A DNA stretch of 64,000 bases, from assembly GCA_937138495.1 (NCBI GenBank), contig CAKZPE010000094.1:62001-126000 (forward strand), read 5' to 3'. The position numbers and the translations under genes were made by a program. The DNA is from an uncultured Oceanospirillaceae bacterium (GTDB lineage: Bacteria; Pseudomonadota; Gammaproteobacteria; Pseudomonadales; Balneatricaceae). The notes below the pieces were generated by a model. That model saw only the letters and a list, made by a program, of their open reading frames with translations, ran no database searches and was not told the DNA's origin. This document shows, piece by piece, positions 42,235 through 50,816 of this stretch (within the stretch, counting starts at the first letter, position 1; every line of letters starts with the position of its first letter).

Positions 42235-42990
42235 TCAGCCGGATGAATGTGGAAAGTCCGCCTGAGCAATGACCGCGTCAGTCAGCGCCTCTTGCCCGTC
42301 GGTATCTTTGTTGCCCCACTGATCATAATGCAACAGGCTTTCCAGCGGTGCTCTCTGCAGCCAGCCGGCGGACTCCAGCTCAGGCCGTTGATAGAAGTGA
42401 TCCACATAACCAATACAAAGGTAGGCAACAGGCACGATATCCCGGGGAATGCCCAGCACATCCTGTAGCTTCTCCGCATCCAGAATACTCACCCAGCCAA
42501 CCCCCAGCCCTTCTGCCCGGGCGGCCAGCCAGAAATTCTGTACTGCGCAAACACTGCTATACACATCCATTTCCGGAATATGAGTACGGCCAATCACCGT
42601 CGGGCCAGTGCGGCTGCGGTCACAGGTAATACAGATATTCAGCGGTGACTCCAGAATGCCTTCCAGCTTCAGAGCGCGATATGTATCCTGTTTCTCATCC
42701 GGAAACATATCAGCGGCTTCATCATGGGCCTGATCAAACAGGCCTTTCACCTGCTGACGAACGCCGTTATCCCGGATCAGCATAAAATCCCAGGGCTGCA
42801 TAAAGCCGACCGACGGCGCATGATGAGCGGCATACAGAACGCGGCTAAGCACATCGTCCGGAATGCTGTCCGGCCGAAACTGCCCGCGCACATCCCGGCG
42901 GTTAAAAATGGTTTTATAAAGACCGTCACGGTCCTGCGAAGTAAAGCTGACAGTTTCCTGATGCGGAAAATCAGTCGCGAGCTGCCCCAT
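42235..42990 (-). CDS. bluB: 5,6-Dimethylbenzimidazole synthase BluB
   Basis: About 251 residues from MGQLATDFPHQETVSF. It converts reduced FMN with O2 into dimethylbenzimidazole, the lower ligand of B12. The nitroreductase-like fold has the FMN contacts IFNRRDVRGQF near the start, AAHHAPSVGFMQPWDFMLI and the IGRTHIPEMDVYSSVCAVQNFWLAARAEGLGVGW helix, which is the BluB signature. An AAGGGG motif precedes this ATG, so I discard 33 upstream codons of the frame; they reach into the cobalamin riboswitch. Regulated by the riboswitch 45 nt upstream. No other cob genes lie in the window. Confidence 0.93.
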   Translation of the reverse strand: MGQLATDFPHQETVSFTSQDRDGLYKTIFNRRDVRGQFRPDSIPDDVLSRVLYAAHHAPSVGFMQPWDFMLIRDNGVRQQVKGLFDQAHDEAADMFPDEKQDTYRALKLEGILESPLNICITCDRSRTGPTVIGRTHIPEMDVYSSVCAVQNFWLAARAEGLGVGWVSILDAEKLQDVLGIPRDIVPVAYLCIGYVDHFYQRPELESAGWLQRAPLESLLHYDQWGNKDTDGQEALTDAVIAQADFPHSSG

Positions 42991-43034
42991 AGGTATTCCC
43001 CTTAATATGGAGGCGATAAGTGCCTGTCCAAACA

Positions 43035-43222
43035 CTCTTCTGATACGTACAGGCCGGTCTTCTGACTCAGGATCAACTTCTGTAAACACCTTCCCGAGTA
43101 AACTCAGTGGCTGGCATTTGCCTGTTTACAGAATCCCCTTCACAGCGCTGGGCACGTTCCGGATTCTCACCGGATTCCCGATTCTCTCCCACCCGTTAAA
43201 CGGGCCGGAGCACCTGTATGTG
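43035..43222 (-). promoter_or_regulatory. Cobalamin riboswitch
   Basis: Reading the minus strand: a receptor start (CAGGTGCTCCGGCCCG), GGGAGAGAATCGGGAATCCG and GGTGAGAATCCGGAACGTGC with AGCGCTGTGAAGGGG, GCCAGCCACTGAGTTTACTCGGGAAGGTG, and finally the B12 box GTCAGAAGACCGGCCTGT (minus strand of about 43051-43068). All conserved elements occur in the right order. It lies upstream of bluB, so bluB is repressed when B12 is plentiful. Confidence 0.95.
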
Positions 43223-43370
43223 GATATGATTTGTCTGGAAAATGTTATATAAAATCCGCCTCTCGCAGGCAAGCACAAAATAGCCGGGGATAGACAGGGA
43301 TCAATATCTGCCGGGTTAAGCGACTGCCGGAGTAAGCTACTGCTCTGATCAGCCTGGCTGCCCAGCCTGC

Positions 43371-45083
43371 TCAGCCGGGGTAAAAGTCCGCCAGACTTGC
43401 AGTTTTCCCCTTAGCCGTATTGCCTCTGTCTGGGGCGTTATGCAACTGCTTATGCAATGTTGTCAGCCCCGCGCTGAGACGTTTCAGATCCGGGCCATTG
43501 CCGTCTGCAGATGAAAACAAACGGCGTTCCAGTGCAATCAGCTGCTGAGACAGCTCAGTATCCGCCACAGATTTCAGTCCGGTCAGACCACCGGCGGGCA
43601 CCCTTCCCAACCGGTAACACGCATTCCCCCAGCGCTGAATAGCCTGATGAATCGCCGTCGGCTCCTGTCCGGCAAGCGCCTGCCTGACCTCCGGGAACAT
43701 ATCCCTGACAGCCTCCCGGGTACCGGGCCCCTCAACAGCAGGAATGCCTATGGCGTTGATTTGCCGGCGCTGTTTCAGAATCACCAGCAGCAAAATCAGT
43801 GTTAATACGCCCCAAAAACCATTCGCCCAGATCAGCCAGGGAGCCAGCGGTGCAGGCTCGTAAACAACCACCGGCTCAGCTGCAGGCAAAGGTGACGGTG
43901 CAACTGGCTGAACTGGTGCCGCCGGCAATGTTGCGGAAGTCCCCACGGCAGGCAGAACGTCAATCGTGCGGGCAGGAATCCGGGCCTCTTCGGCACGGTT
44001 TTCAGAGCTGTTCCACCATTTCAGCACCAACTCAGGAATCTCGATCCGGCCTGTCTGAACCGGCACAATTGCCACACTGCGCTGGCGGGCGTTAATCATC
44101 CCCCGGGTATTAATGTCCTCTGTATTCTGCAGGGGTTCGGCATAGACATTGGCTCCGGGAATATCTGCAATCTCCAGGGTGGGCAGCCGGTCCGGGGCCG
44201 AGCCGACAGTCGCCAGCGTAATGGTGCGGGTCAGGGACTCTCCCAGCCGGATCTGTTCCGGTGGCTGGCTCCAGCTGTCGGAGAAATCCAGCTTGCTGGC
44301 CACCAGCCATTCCACCGCCGAAAAACCGGCCGGACGGGGCTTCACCTGAAGTATTTCAGCGCCCATTTGCAAACGCACTTTTTGTGCCGGGCGGCCACTG
44401 AGCAGATTTCGCCGCCCCACCTGAATATCCAGATTCTGTGCCGGAACTTCCAGTGTTCCCGCCTGACGGGGAAACACAGCATAGGATACTTCGTAAACGC
44501 CAAAACGACGGCCATCACGGGTCGTCTCATACTGATTATCCCCGAGATCAATCACCTGCGCCCCGGGCAATTCAAACGGCTGCATTTCCAGCCCGCCAAC
44601 GGCGACACCGTAGAGTAAACGACGGGTAACAATCACCTGCTCATGCTCAAAGGCGACCGATTTATCCAGCTGCATTTCCACCCGTAAATCATCGGTAGAA
44701 TCCGTCGGCGGTGCGGGTGCTGTGACCTCAATGCTAATGGCTTTACTGCGGGCACCTTCCAGTTCAAAGCCGGGGATAACCAGCATACCTTCCTGTTTCG
44801 GGCTGAGGATCAGCCGCCATTTAACGGTCCGGCTGATATCACCGTTAACAATTGAAGTATTCCGCCCCACGGAACGGTTCAGTACCTTAAACAAAGGTTC
44901 CAACAGCGAGAAATCCGGTTCTCCGTCAACTGAGCCTTCGGCAACAACTGTCAGAGACAGACTGTCCCCCATGGCGATCCGGTTCCGGTCGACCCTTGCT
45001 TCCAGCGCTGCTGCAAATACGCTCTGTGTCATCATCAACACCGTCAGCGCGGCTAAAATCTTACTCAAATACTGTTTCACCAC
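43371..45083 (-). CDS. batD: BatD-like protein
   Basis: A 570-residue envelope protein with a signal peptide (KILAALTVLMMTQSVFAAA), a large beta-rich periplasmic region made of Ig-like repeats (about residues 25-400), one TM helix (APLAPWLIWANGFWGVLTLILLLVILK) and a helical cytoplasmic tail. BatD is the 'oxygen tolerance' partner of BatA/BatB. It is last in the operon and overlaps the batB stop by 7 nt. Its exact role is unknown; Bat proteins have been linked to envelope stress and chaperone assembly in other bacteria. Confidence 0.9.
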   Translation of the reverse strand: MVKQYLSKILAALTVLMMTQSVFAAALEARVDRNRIAMGDSLSLTVVAEGSVDGEPDFSLLEPLFKVLNRSVGRNTSIVNGDISRTVKWRLILSPKQEGMLVIPGFELEGARSKAISIEVTAPAPPTDSTDDLRVEMQLDKSVAFEHEQVIVTRRLLYGVAVGGLEMQPFELPGAQVIDLGDNQYETTRDGRRFGVYEVSYAVFPRQAGTLEVPAQNLDIQVGRRNLLSGRPAQKVRLQMGAEILQVKPRPAGFSAVEWLVASKLDFSDSWSQPPEQIRLGESLTRTITLATVGSAPDRLPTLEIADIPGANVYAEPLQNTEDINTRGMINARQRSVAIVPVQTGRIEIPELVLKWWNSSENRAEEARIPARTIDVLPAVGTSATLPAAPVQPVAPSPLPAAEPVVVYEPAPLAPWLIWANGFWGVLTLILLLVILKQRRQINAIGIPAVEGPGTREAVRDMFPEVRQALAGQEPTAIHQAIQRWGNACYRLGRVPAGGLTGLKSVADTELSQQLIALERRLFSSADGNGPDLKRLSAGLTTLHKQLHNAPDRGNTAKGKTASLADFYPG

Positions 45084-47107
45084 CGTTGCTCCTGCGCCGA
45101 TTTCCAGTCACCGTTTTCATAGGCCTGGCGCTTCTTGCGGTACTCATAATTAAACTTGTTACGTAACAGCCCGGCGGTATCCTCCGGGAGCTGACCTAAC
45201 CATTTTTGCAGCTCGGCATCTTCATCAGACGGTTCTGGCGGTGCCTGAGCCTGTTGTGCCTGACGCGGTTCTAGCGGTTGCTCTGACTGCTCAGCAGACT
45301 GTTGTTCTGATTGCTGCAATGCCTCAGCATTCTCCGCCAGCTCCGCCTGTTGTTTATCCAGCGCATCCTGCTGTTGCTGATCCACCTGCTGGCGAAGCTG
45401 CTCGGCCTGAGCCTGCCGGCTTTCTTCATCAGATCCGGACGCCTGCTCACTTTGGCCCTGTTCACTCTGATTCTGACTTTGCCGACTCTGTTGACTGTCG
45501 CTCTGCTGACTGTCGCCCGGCTGATTCTGATTTTGCTGGTCTTGTTGCTGCCCCTGGTTTTGCTGGCTGTCACCCTGCGGGTTCTGGCGCTGCTGATTCT
45601 GGTCCTGTTGGCCCTGATCCTGCTGGTTCTGGCTCTGCTCGTTCTGATCCTGCTGGCCCTGACCTTGTTGGCGCTGCTGATTTTGGTTTTGCTGCTGCAT
45701 CAGTGCTTCAATCAGAGCTTTATTGGCCTGAGCATCTTCATGTGCGGGCTGCTGTTCCAGCACCTGTTTATACGCGTCCAGTGCTTCATTCAGCTTACCC
45801 GCCTTTGCCAGCGCATTACCGCTGTTATACAACCCTTCAGTACTGCCCTGTGCCGCAAACTGCTCAGCGGCTGCGTCATAATCCCCGTTACGGTAACGGG
45901 CCGTGGCCTGCCAGTCCGGCTGCTGAAATAACTCAGCAGCCGATGCGGTATCCCCCTTGGTTAATGCCTCAGCCCCTTGCTGATCAGGCGTCTGCCATAA
46001 ACCCGTCGGCAACAGATGCGTCCAAACACTATTTTCTGCCGCTTCAGCATGAGCAGCAGGGCTCTGTCCCATCGGCACAATGAACACCAGACATACCGTC
46101 AGCAGCCAGCCCCGGCGGAACGCCAGTGCAGCCAGTGGCAACATCAGTAACACCAGCCAGTGACCTGCGTCTTCCCACCGGTCAAAGGTCTGTTCGGTAA
46201 GGTCTGTATCCGTATCATCTACCGGTAACAGGGGGGCAGACGCGGCAAGCAACGCATCAATATCGCTGTTATCCAACTGCATCGGGGTATACATACCGCC
46301 ACTGTCTTCGGCCAGTTTTATCAGCCGTTCAGCGTTTAACCGTGCCACGACAATTTTACCGGCAGCATCCTTAGCGAAGCCTTCTGCCAGCGGAACCGGT
46401 GCCCCCTCAGCGGTACCGATCCCCATCACCGAAAGGGTAAAGTCCAGCCCCCGCGGTAAGTTTGCAAACAAGCTCTGCACAGCATTAGCCGCCTGTGCCG
46501 TCACACCGTCGGTCAGCAAAACCACACTGCCCTGGCGGCGTTTATCCTGCTTCAGTAATGCCAGTGCCATCGCCACCGCTTCTTCGGTATGGCTGCCGGG
46601 AATTGGCATAATCCGGGGAGACAAGCCCGGCAAAAGTGCCAGTAAGGTTTGCCGGTCATCACTCAAGGGAGCCAGCACATGGGAATCACCGGCATAAACC
46701 ACCAGTGCGGTCATCCCTTCATCCCGGGCTTTGATCAGATCAGTGAGTTTATAGCGCATCCGTTCCAGACGGCTCGGCGGGATATCCCGCGCCAGCACCG
46801 ACGGCGACAGATCCATCACAATGACCATGGCATCACCGGTCTGGTAGACCGGTTGTGGCAGCCGCTGCCAGGCAGGCCCTGCCAGCGCCAGTATCCCCAG
46901 CATCCAGCCAACACCCAGCGCGACAAACAGCCATTTGGATAACTGGCCGCTGTGACCGTCAATCAGATAGTCCCGCAACCCGGGCGCGATCAGCCCCTGC
47001 CAGCTAACCCCGGACGTTCGCAACCGCCACAGCCCCGCCAGTAAAACGGGGATCAGCAACAGCAGCAGCAACCACAGGGGCCGTATAAAATGAAACTCAG
47101 CCAGCAT
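45077..47107 (-). CDS. batB: BatB-like VWA protein with TPR and Q-rich region
   Basis: About 676 residues from MLAEFHFIRPLW. Two N-terminal TM helices, a VWA domain with MIDAS motif DLSPSV (about 90-290), TM helices around 300-340, TPR-like repeats (about 375-445; ALTKGDTASAAELFQ, YNSGNALAKAGKLNEALDAYKQVL), then a long Gln-rich stretch (about 460-610; runs of Q, N, G, S) and an acidic C-terminal tail. The Q-rich stretch is far from the rest of the family. The start is at the second ATG, where a GAGGTG motif precedes; it overlaps batA by 11 nt. Confidence 0.9.
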   Translation of the reverse strand: MLAEFHFIRPLWLLLLLLIPVLLAGLWRLRTSGVSWQGLIAPGLRDYLIDGHSGQLSKWLFVALGVGWMLGILALAGPAWQRLPQPVYQTGDAMVIVMDLSPSVLARDIPPSRLERMRYKLTDLIKARDEGMTALVVYAGDSHVLAPLSDDRQTLLALLPGLSPRIMPIPGSHTEEAVAMALALLKQDKRRQGSVVLLTDGVTAQAANAVQSLFANLPRGLDFTLSVMGIGTAEGAPVPLAEGFAKDAAGKIVVARLNAERLIKLAEDSGGMYTPMQLDNSDIDALLAASAPLLPVDDTDTDLTEQTFDRWEDAGHWLVLLMLPLAALAFRRGWLLTVCLVFIVPMGQSPAAHAEAAENSVWTHLLPTGLWQTPDQQGAEALTKGDTASAAELFQQPDWQATARYRNGDYDAAAEQFAAQGSTEGLYNSGNALAKAGKLNEALDAYKQVLEQQPAHEDAQANKALIEALMQQQNQNQQRQQGQGQQDQNEQSQNQQDQGQQDQNQQRQNPQGDSQQNQGQQQDQQNQNQPGDSQQSDSQQSRQSQNQSEQGQSEQASGSDEESRQAQAEQLRQQVDQQQQDALDKQQAELAENAEALQQSEQQSAEQSEQPLEPRQAQQAQAPPEPSDEDAELQKWLGQLPEDTAGLLRNKFNYEYRKKRQAYENGDWKSAQEQRW

Positions 47108-48116
47108 GGGGCACCTCCCCATTGGTAGCGGCAGCCCGGCGGCGGAAGATCACCCCCATCGCCCAACCAATGCTCAGTAACAGCGCCAAACCTGCAGGCC
47201 AGAAAAACAGCGCCTGCCGGGGACGAACCTGCTGCGCATCCTGTGCGCTGGGCTCCAGTTCATCCAGTAATGCATAGATACCGGTTAATTCTTCAATGTT
47301 CCGGGCCCGGAAATAACGGCCTCCGGTGCTGTCTGCTATTGTCTGAAGGGTTGTTTCATCCAGATCTGCCGAAGGGTTCACCTTACGGTTGCCAAAAAAA
47401 CTGCGCACAATCATTTCATCAGCGCCGAAGCCCAGGGTGTAAATCTTCACTCCCTGTTCTGCCGCTACCCGGGCAGCTTCAAGAGGGTCTATAGCACCGG
47501 CCGTATTGGCACCGTCGGTCAGCAAGACCATCACCCGGCTTTGCTGTGGCCGGTCCGCCAACCGTTTAATGCCCAGCGCAATGGCATCACCGATCGCGGT
47601 TTCCGGGCCGGCAAAGCCAATTTGTGCATCTTTCAGAAATTGTCCCAGGGTGTCATGGTCAAAGGTCAGCGGCGCCTGAATATACGCATTGCTGCCAAAC
47701 AGGATCAGGCCCAGCCTGTCCTGTGGCCGGCGGCTGATAAAACCGTCCATGACAATTTTGATCCCCTGCAGGCGGTTCAGTGAGGTGTTATTCAGTACCA
47801 TGTCTTCGGTTTCCATACTGCCGGACACATCCACCGCCAGCACCAGATCCCGGCCGCTGGCTGCCAGTGGCTGGGGCTCACCCAGCCACACAGGCCTGGC
47901 CGCAGCAGACACTGATAATACCCAGATCAGCACCAGCAGAATTAAAGGTACACGGCCCTGAATAACCGTTCCCGGCGCCTGCTGCATATTCTGTAACTGC
48001 CGGTAGTACGGCACCCGCAATGCTGCCTCAGGACGGGCCAGCGGCGGCATTAACCAATAGATAAGCGCCGGCAGCGGCAGGACTAAAAATACCCAGGGCA
48101 GCATAAAACTAAACAT
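47097..48116 (-). CDS. batA: BatA-like VWA protein
   Basis: A 339-residue inner-membrane protein: two TM helices near the start (MLPWVFLVLPLPALIYW and IQGRVPLILLVLIWVLSVSA), a VWA domain with the MIDAS motif AVDVSGSMETED, the second motif TDGANTAG and a final TM helix (RQALFFWPAGLALLLSIGWAMGV). The MIDAS binds a divalent metal and probably a partner protein. The gene overlaps DUF4381 upstream by 8 nt and batB downstream, so the operon is tightly coupled. Confidence 0.92.
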   Translation of the reverse strand: MFSFMLPWVFLVLPLPALIYWLMPPLARPEAALRVPYYRQLQNMQQAPGTVIQGRVPLILLVLIWVLSVSAAARPVWLGEPQPLAASGRDLVLAVDVSGSMETEDMVLNNTSLNRLQGIKIVMDGFISRRPQDRLGLILFGSNAYIQAPLTFDHDTLGQFLKDAQIGFAGPETAIGDAIALGIKRLADRPQQSRVMVLLTDGANTAGAIDPLEAARVAAEQGVKIYTLGFGADEMIVRSFFGNRKVNPSADLDETTLQTIADSTGGRYFRARNIEELTGIYALLDELEPSAQDAQQVRPRQALFFWPAGLALLLSIGWAMGVIFRRRAAATNGEVPHAG

Positions 48117-48669
48117 GTGCTCCCTCCCCGCTCGCAGAAACGATCAGTAATCCTGCTTTATGCTGCCGCAACCACTGACGCATTTCCTGCTGAATCTCAG
48201 CCACATCACTGTCTTCGACCCGCAGATCCGGCGTATACAGCGCCAGTAACCGGTCAGAAAACCGGGATAACCTCACCTTAGGGGCCGCCCGCTGCAACTC
48301 TTCAATCCAGCTCTGACCGTTCAGCCCGGCCACCCGGTTAACATCCCGGGTAAAATATACCTGCTTAAGTAAACGGTTAATCTGCTGCAGATATACCCGA
48401 CCGGCATTGTTCCTGGCACTGCCCTGTGAAGCCGTTAAGTACTGTTGATGAATATTACTGAGCTGCCGGATGGCTTCCCGCCGATAAGCATTGCGGCGAT
48501 AGTGACGTACAGCCAGGAACATAATAACGGCCAGCACAACCATGCTGGCCATCAGTAACCACCAGCCCGGTGCCAGCGGCCAGTAACCAATGGCGTCGGG
48601 CAAATGAATATCCCGCAGGTTAGCCAGCGGATCAGCGACAGTATTCGCAGTGTTGGTTGCTCCTGCCAT
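48109..48669 (-). CDS. DUF4381 membrane protein
   Basis: A 186-residue protein with one TM helix (WWLLMASMVVLAVIMFLAV) after a short N-terminal segment that contains LANLRDIHLPDAIGYWPLAPGW, the DUF4381 signature. The rest is a basic helical cytoplasmic domain. DUF4381 genes sit between DUF58 and batA in most Bat operons; their role is unknown. It overlaps the DUF58 stop by one base. Confidence 0.9.
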   Translation of the reverse strand: MAGATNTANTVADPLANLRDIHLPDAIGYWPLAPGWWLLMASMVVLAVIMFLAVRHYRRNAYRREAIRQLSNIHQQYLTASQGSARNNAGRVYLQQINRLLKQVYFTRDVNRVAGLNGQSWIEELQRAAPKVRLSRFSDRLLALYTPDLRVEDSDVAEIQQEMRQWLRQHKAGLLIVSASGEGAHV

Positions 48670-49670
48670 TACGCTCTCCTGCCTGAAGATATTCCGCGGG
48701 GCTGGCTGTAACGCCGCTGCAACTGTTCAGCCACTTGTCCGTTCCCACGGATATCCAGCAATTCAATGCTGTTACCGGTACAGGCCTGTAACTTTTCCAG
48801 CCGCCGGGGTAACAGATCATCCAACTGCGCCTGTGAGGACAACATCTGCCGCTGGCTGCCGTCCGTTACCCAGAGACTGTTGCCCGGCGGTAACTGCCAT
48901 TCCAGTGGATCTGAAATACACAACAGAGTCACCTGCGCATGCCGTGCCAGCCGTTGTAAATTCGGCACACAGGCATCATCAAAATCATGGAAGTCGCTGG
49001 CCAGATATACCGAGCTGCCCGGCTTCGTCACCCGCTGCAGCTTCAGTAATAAATCCAGCATGCTTTGTCCTGCCGGATTGAGGGGGTTCGTTAACCGCCG
49101 GCTGAAATCATCCAGGTTGTGAAGCACCCCAAGCACACCTTTTTTGCCATTCTTTGGCCGGATTTCCAGATGCGCCTGATCACCGATCACCAGTCCGCCA
49201 ACCCGGTCTTTACTGTTCTGTGCAGCCCAGCCGATTAACGCCAGAGAAGCCGCGGCTGTTACCGCTTTAAAGCCCAGCGCCGAACCAAAAAACATCGGCG
49301 AGCGCAGGTCCGCGGCAAGAATAACCGGCCGCTCCCGTTCTTCAGTAAATACCCGGCTGTGGGGGGATCCGGTACGGGCCGTTACCCGCCAGTCCATGCT
49401 GCGGATATCGTCACCGGGCTGATATTCACGGACTTCCGCAAAATCCAGCCCGCGGCCACGGATCCGGGTTTGCCAGTTACCGCTCAGCTGAGCTGCCCGT
49501 CGCGGTGCACTCAGCAGGCTCATCTGACGGCTGTACTGTTGTAATCCAATCAGATTTTCCAGCCGGGTATAAGCACCGGCAAAGGCAGCCCGTGCTCCCT
49601 CATAATGCTCATCCGCTGACACCGCAGCAGAACCTTGTGAGGCTGTATCGGTACGCAGAAAATCAAACAT
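48669..49670 (-). CDS. DUF58 protein
   Basis: A 333-residue cytoplasmic protein of the DUF58 family. The core RGRGLDFAEVREYQPGDDIRSMDWRVTARTG is the family signature (REYxPGDDxRxIDWxxxAR), followed by a VWA-like fold (VILAADLRSPMFFGS; VYLASDFHDF). DUF58 proteins accompany MoxR ATPases and Bat proteins. No enzymatic role is established. It starts one nucleotide after the MoxR stop. Confidence 0.93.
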   Translation of the reverse strand: MFDFLRTDTASQGSAAVSADEHYEGARAAFAGAYTRLENLIGLQQYSRQMSLLSAPRRAAQLSGNWQTRIRGRGLDFAEVREYQPGDDIRSMDWRVTARTGSPHSRVFTEERERPVILAADLRSPMFFGSALGFKAVTAAASLALIGWAAQNSKDRVGGLVIGDQAHLEIRPKNGKKGVLGVLHNLDDFSRRLTNPLNPAGQSMLDLLLKLQRVTKPGSSVYLASDFHDFDDACVPNLQRLARHAQVTLLCISDPLEWQLPPGNSLWVTDGSQRQMLSSQAQLDDLLPRRLEKLQACTGNSIELLDIRGNGQVAEQLQRRYSQPRGISSGRRA

Positions 49671-49671
49671 C

Positions 49672-50649
49672 TCAGCCTACCGGCACCACAGACAACAGCG
49701 CATCTATCACCTGATCCGCATCGATGCCATTAGCTTCGGCTTCAAAACTCAGCAACAGGCGATGACGGTAAACATCATGCAGCACCTGTTGCACATCTTC
49801 TGGGGTTACAAAATCCCGCCCGGCCAGCCAGGCATGGGCACGGGAACAGCGGTCCAGGGCAATGCTGGCCCGGGGGCTGACTCCCACTTCCAGCCAGCCG
49901 GCAAGGTTCGCATCGTACAGGTGTGGCTGGCGGGTCGCGATACTCAGCTGAACAATGTATTCCTCTACCGGATCGGCCATGTGGATGTTCAGTATGCTTT
50001 TTCTCGCCGCCAGAATATCCGCCTGCGACAGCTGCGGCGGTTCTGCTGCGCGACTTTCTTGGGCACCACCGGCTTCCTGACGGTTCAGCTGCAAAATCGC
50101 CCGTTCAGCGGCGGCATCCGGATAAGCCACCAGTACCTTCATCAGAAAACGGTCCAGCTGTGCTTCCGGTAGCGGATAGGTACCTTCCTGTTCCAGCGGA
50201 TTCTGCGTGGCCATGACCATAAAGACATCCGGCAAGGGGAATGTATTCTGGCCCACGCTGATCTGACGCTCTGCCATGGCTTCCAGTAAGGCTGACTGCA
50301 CCTTCGCCGGAGCCCGGTTAATTTCATCCGCCAACACAAGGTTGTGGAAGATCGGTCCCTGCTGAAAACTGAAACTGGCATCTTCCTGATGGAAAATATC
50401 GCTGCCGGTAATGTCTGCCGGCAACAGGTCAGGGGTAAACTGAATACGCTGAAAATCAGCGTCAAGGCCCTTGGAAAGGCTGTTAATTGCCCGGGTTTTC
50501 GCCAGTCCGGGCGCGCCCTCCACCAGCAGATGTCCATCTGCAAGAAGTGCAACCAGTAAGCGCTCTACCAGTGCTGGCTGACCGATAATCTGTGCTGATA
50601 ACCAGGCATGCAGACGTTGAAACTGTTCACTGAGATTGACGGTTTCCAA
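49672..50649 (-). CDS. MoxR-family AAA+ ATPase
   Basis: A 325-residue AAA+ ATPase. Walker A is VEGAPGLAKTRAI, Walker B LADEINRAPAKVQSALLEAM, sensor 1 MATQNPLEQEG, sensor 2 GVSPRASIALDR. MoxR ATPases act as chaperones that fold or assemble VWA-containing partners. It heads the Bat operon (MoxR, DUF58, DUF4381, BatA, BatB, BatD), so its clients are probably BatA and BatB. Promoter is in the 167-nt gap to the MocR gene. Confidence 0.94.
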   Translation of the reverse strand: METVNLSEQFQRLHAWLSAQIIGQPALVERLLVALLADGHLLVEGAPGLAKTRAINSLSKGLDADFQRIQFTPDLLPADITGSDIFHQEDASFSFQQGPIFHNLVLADEINRAPAKVQSALLEAMAERQISVGQNTFPLPDVFMVMATQNPLEQEGTYPLPEAQLDRFLMKVLVAYPDAAAERAILQLNRQEAGGAQESRAAEPPQLSQADILAARKSILNIHMADPVEEYIVQLSIATRQPHLYDANLAGWLEVGVSPRASIALDRCSRAHAWLAGRDFVTPEDVQQVLHDVYRHRLLLSFEAEANGIDADQVIDALLSVVPVG

Positions 50650-50816
50650 AATAGCTCCTTGTTCCCGGAATAAAAACGTCCGGGGATATTTCCCGAATTT
50701 TTTATGGCTGAGAGCTTTGAGCCGGCAGCCATAAAATGGTTCCTGTTTATAGATACGTGCAAAGTAAAAAAATACAAGGGGTTATCCCACGCGTTTCTGC
50801 TTAAACTGCAATAAAA

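Noticed and set aside
45241..46083. Long plus-strand open frame inside batB
   Set aside because: It is a shadow of the Gln-rich coding region: repeated codons of the real gene give a Pro/Ala/Val-rich antisense frame without family features.
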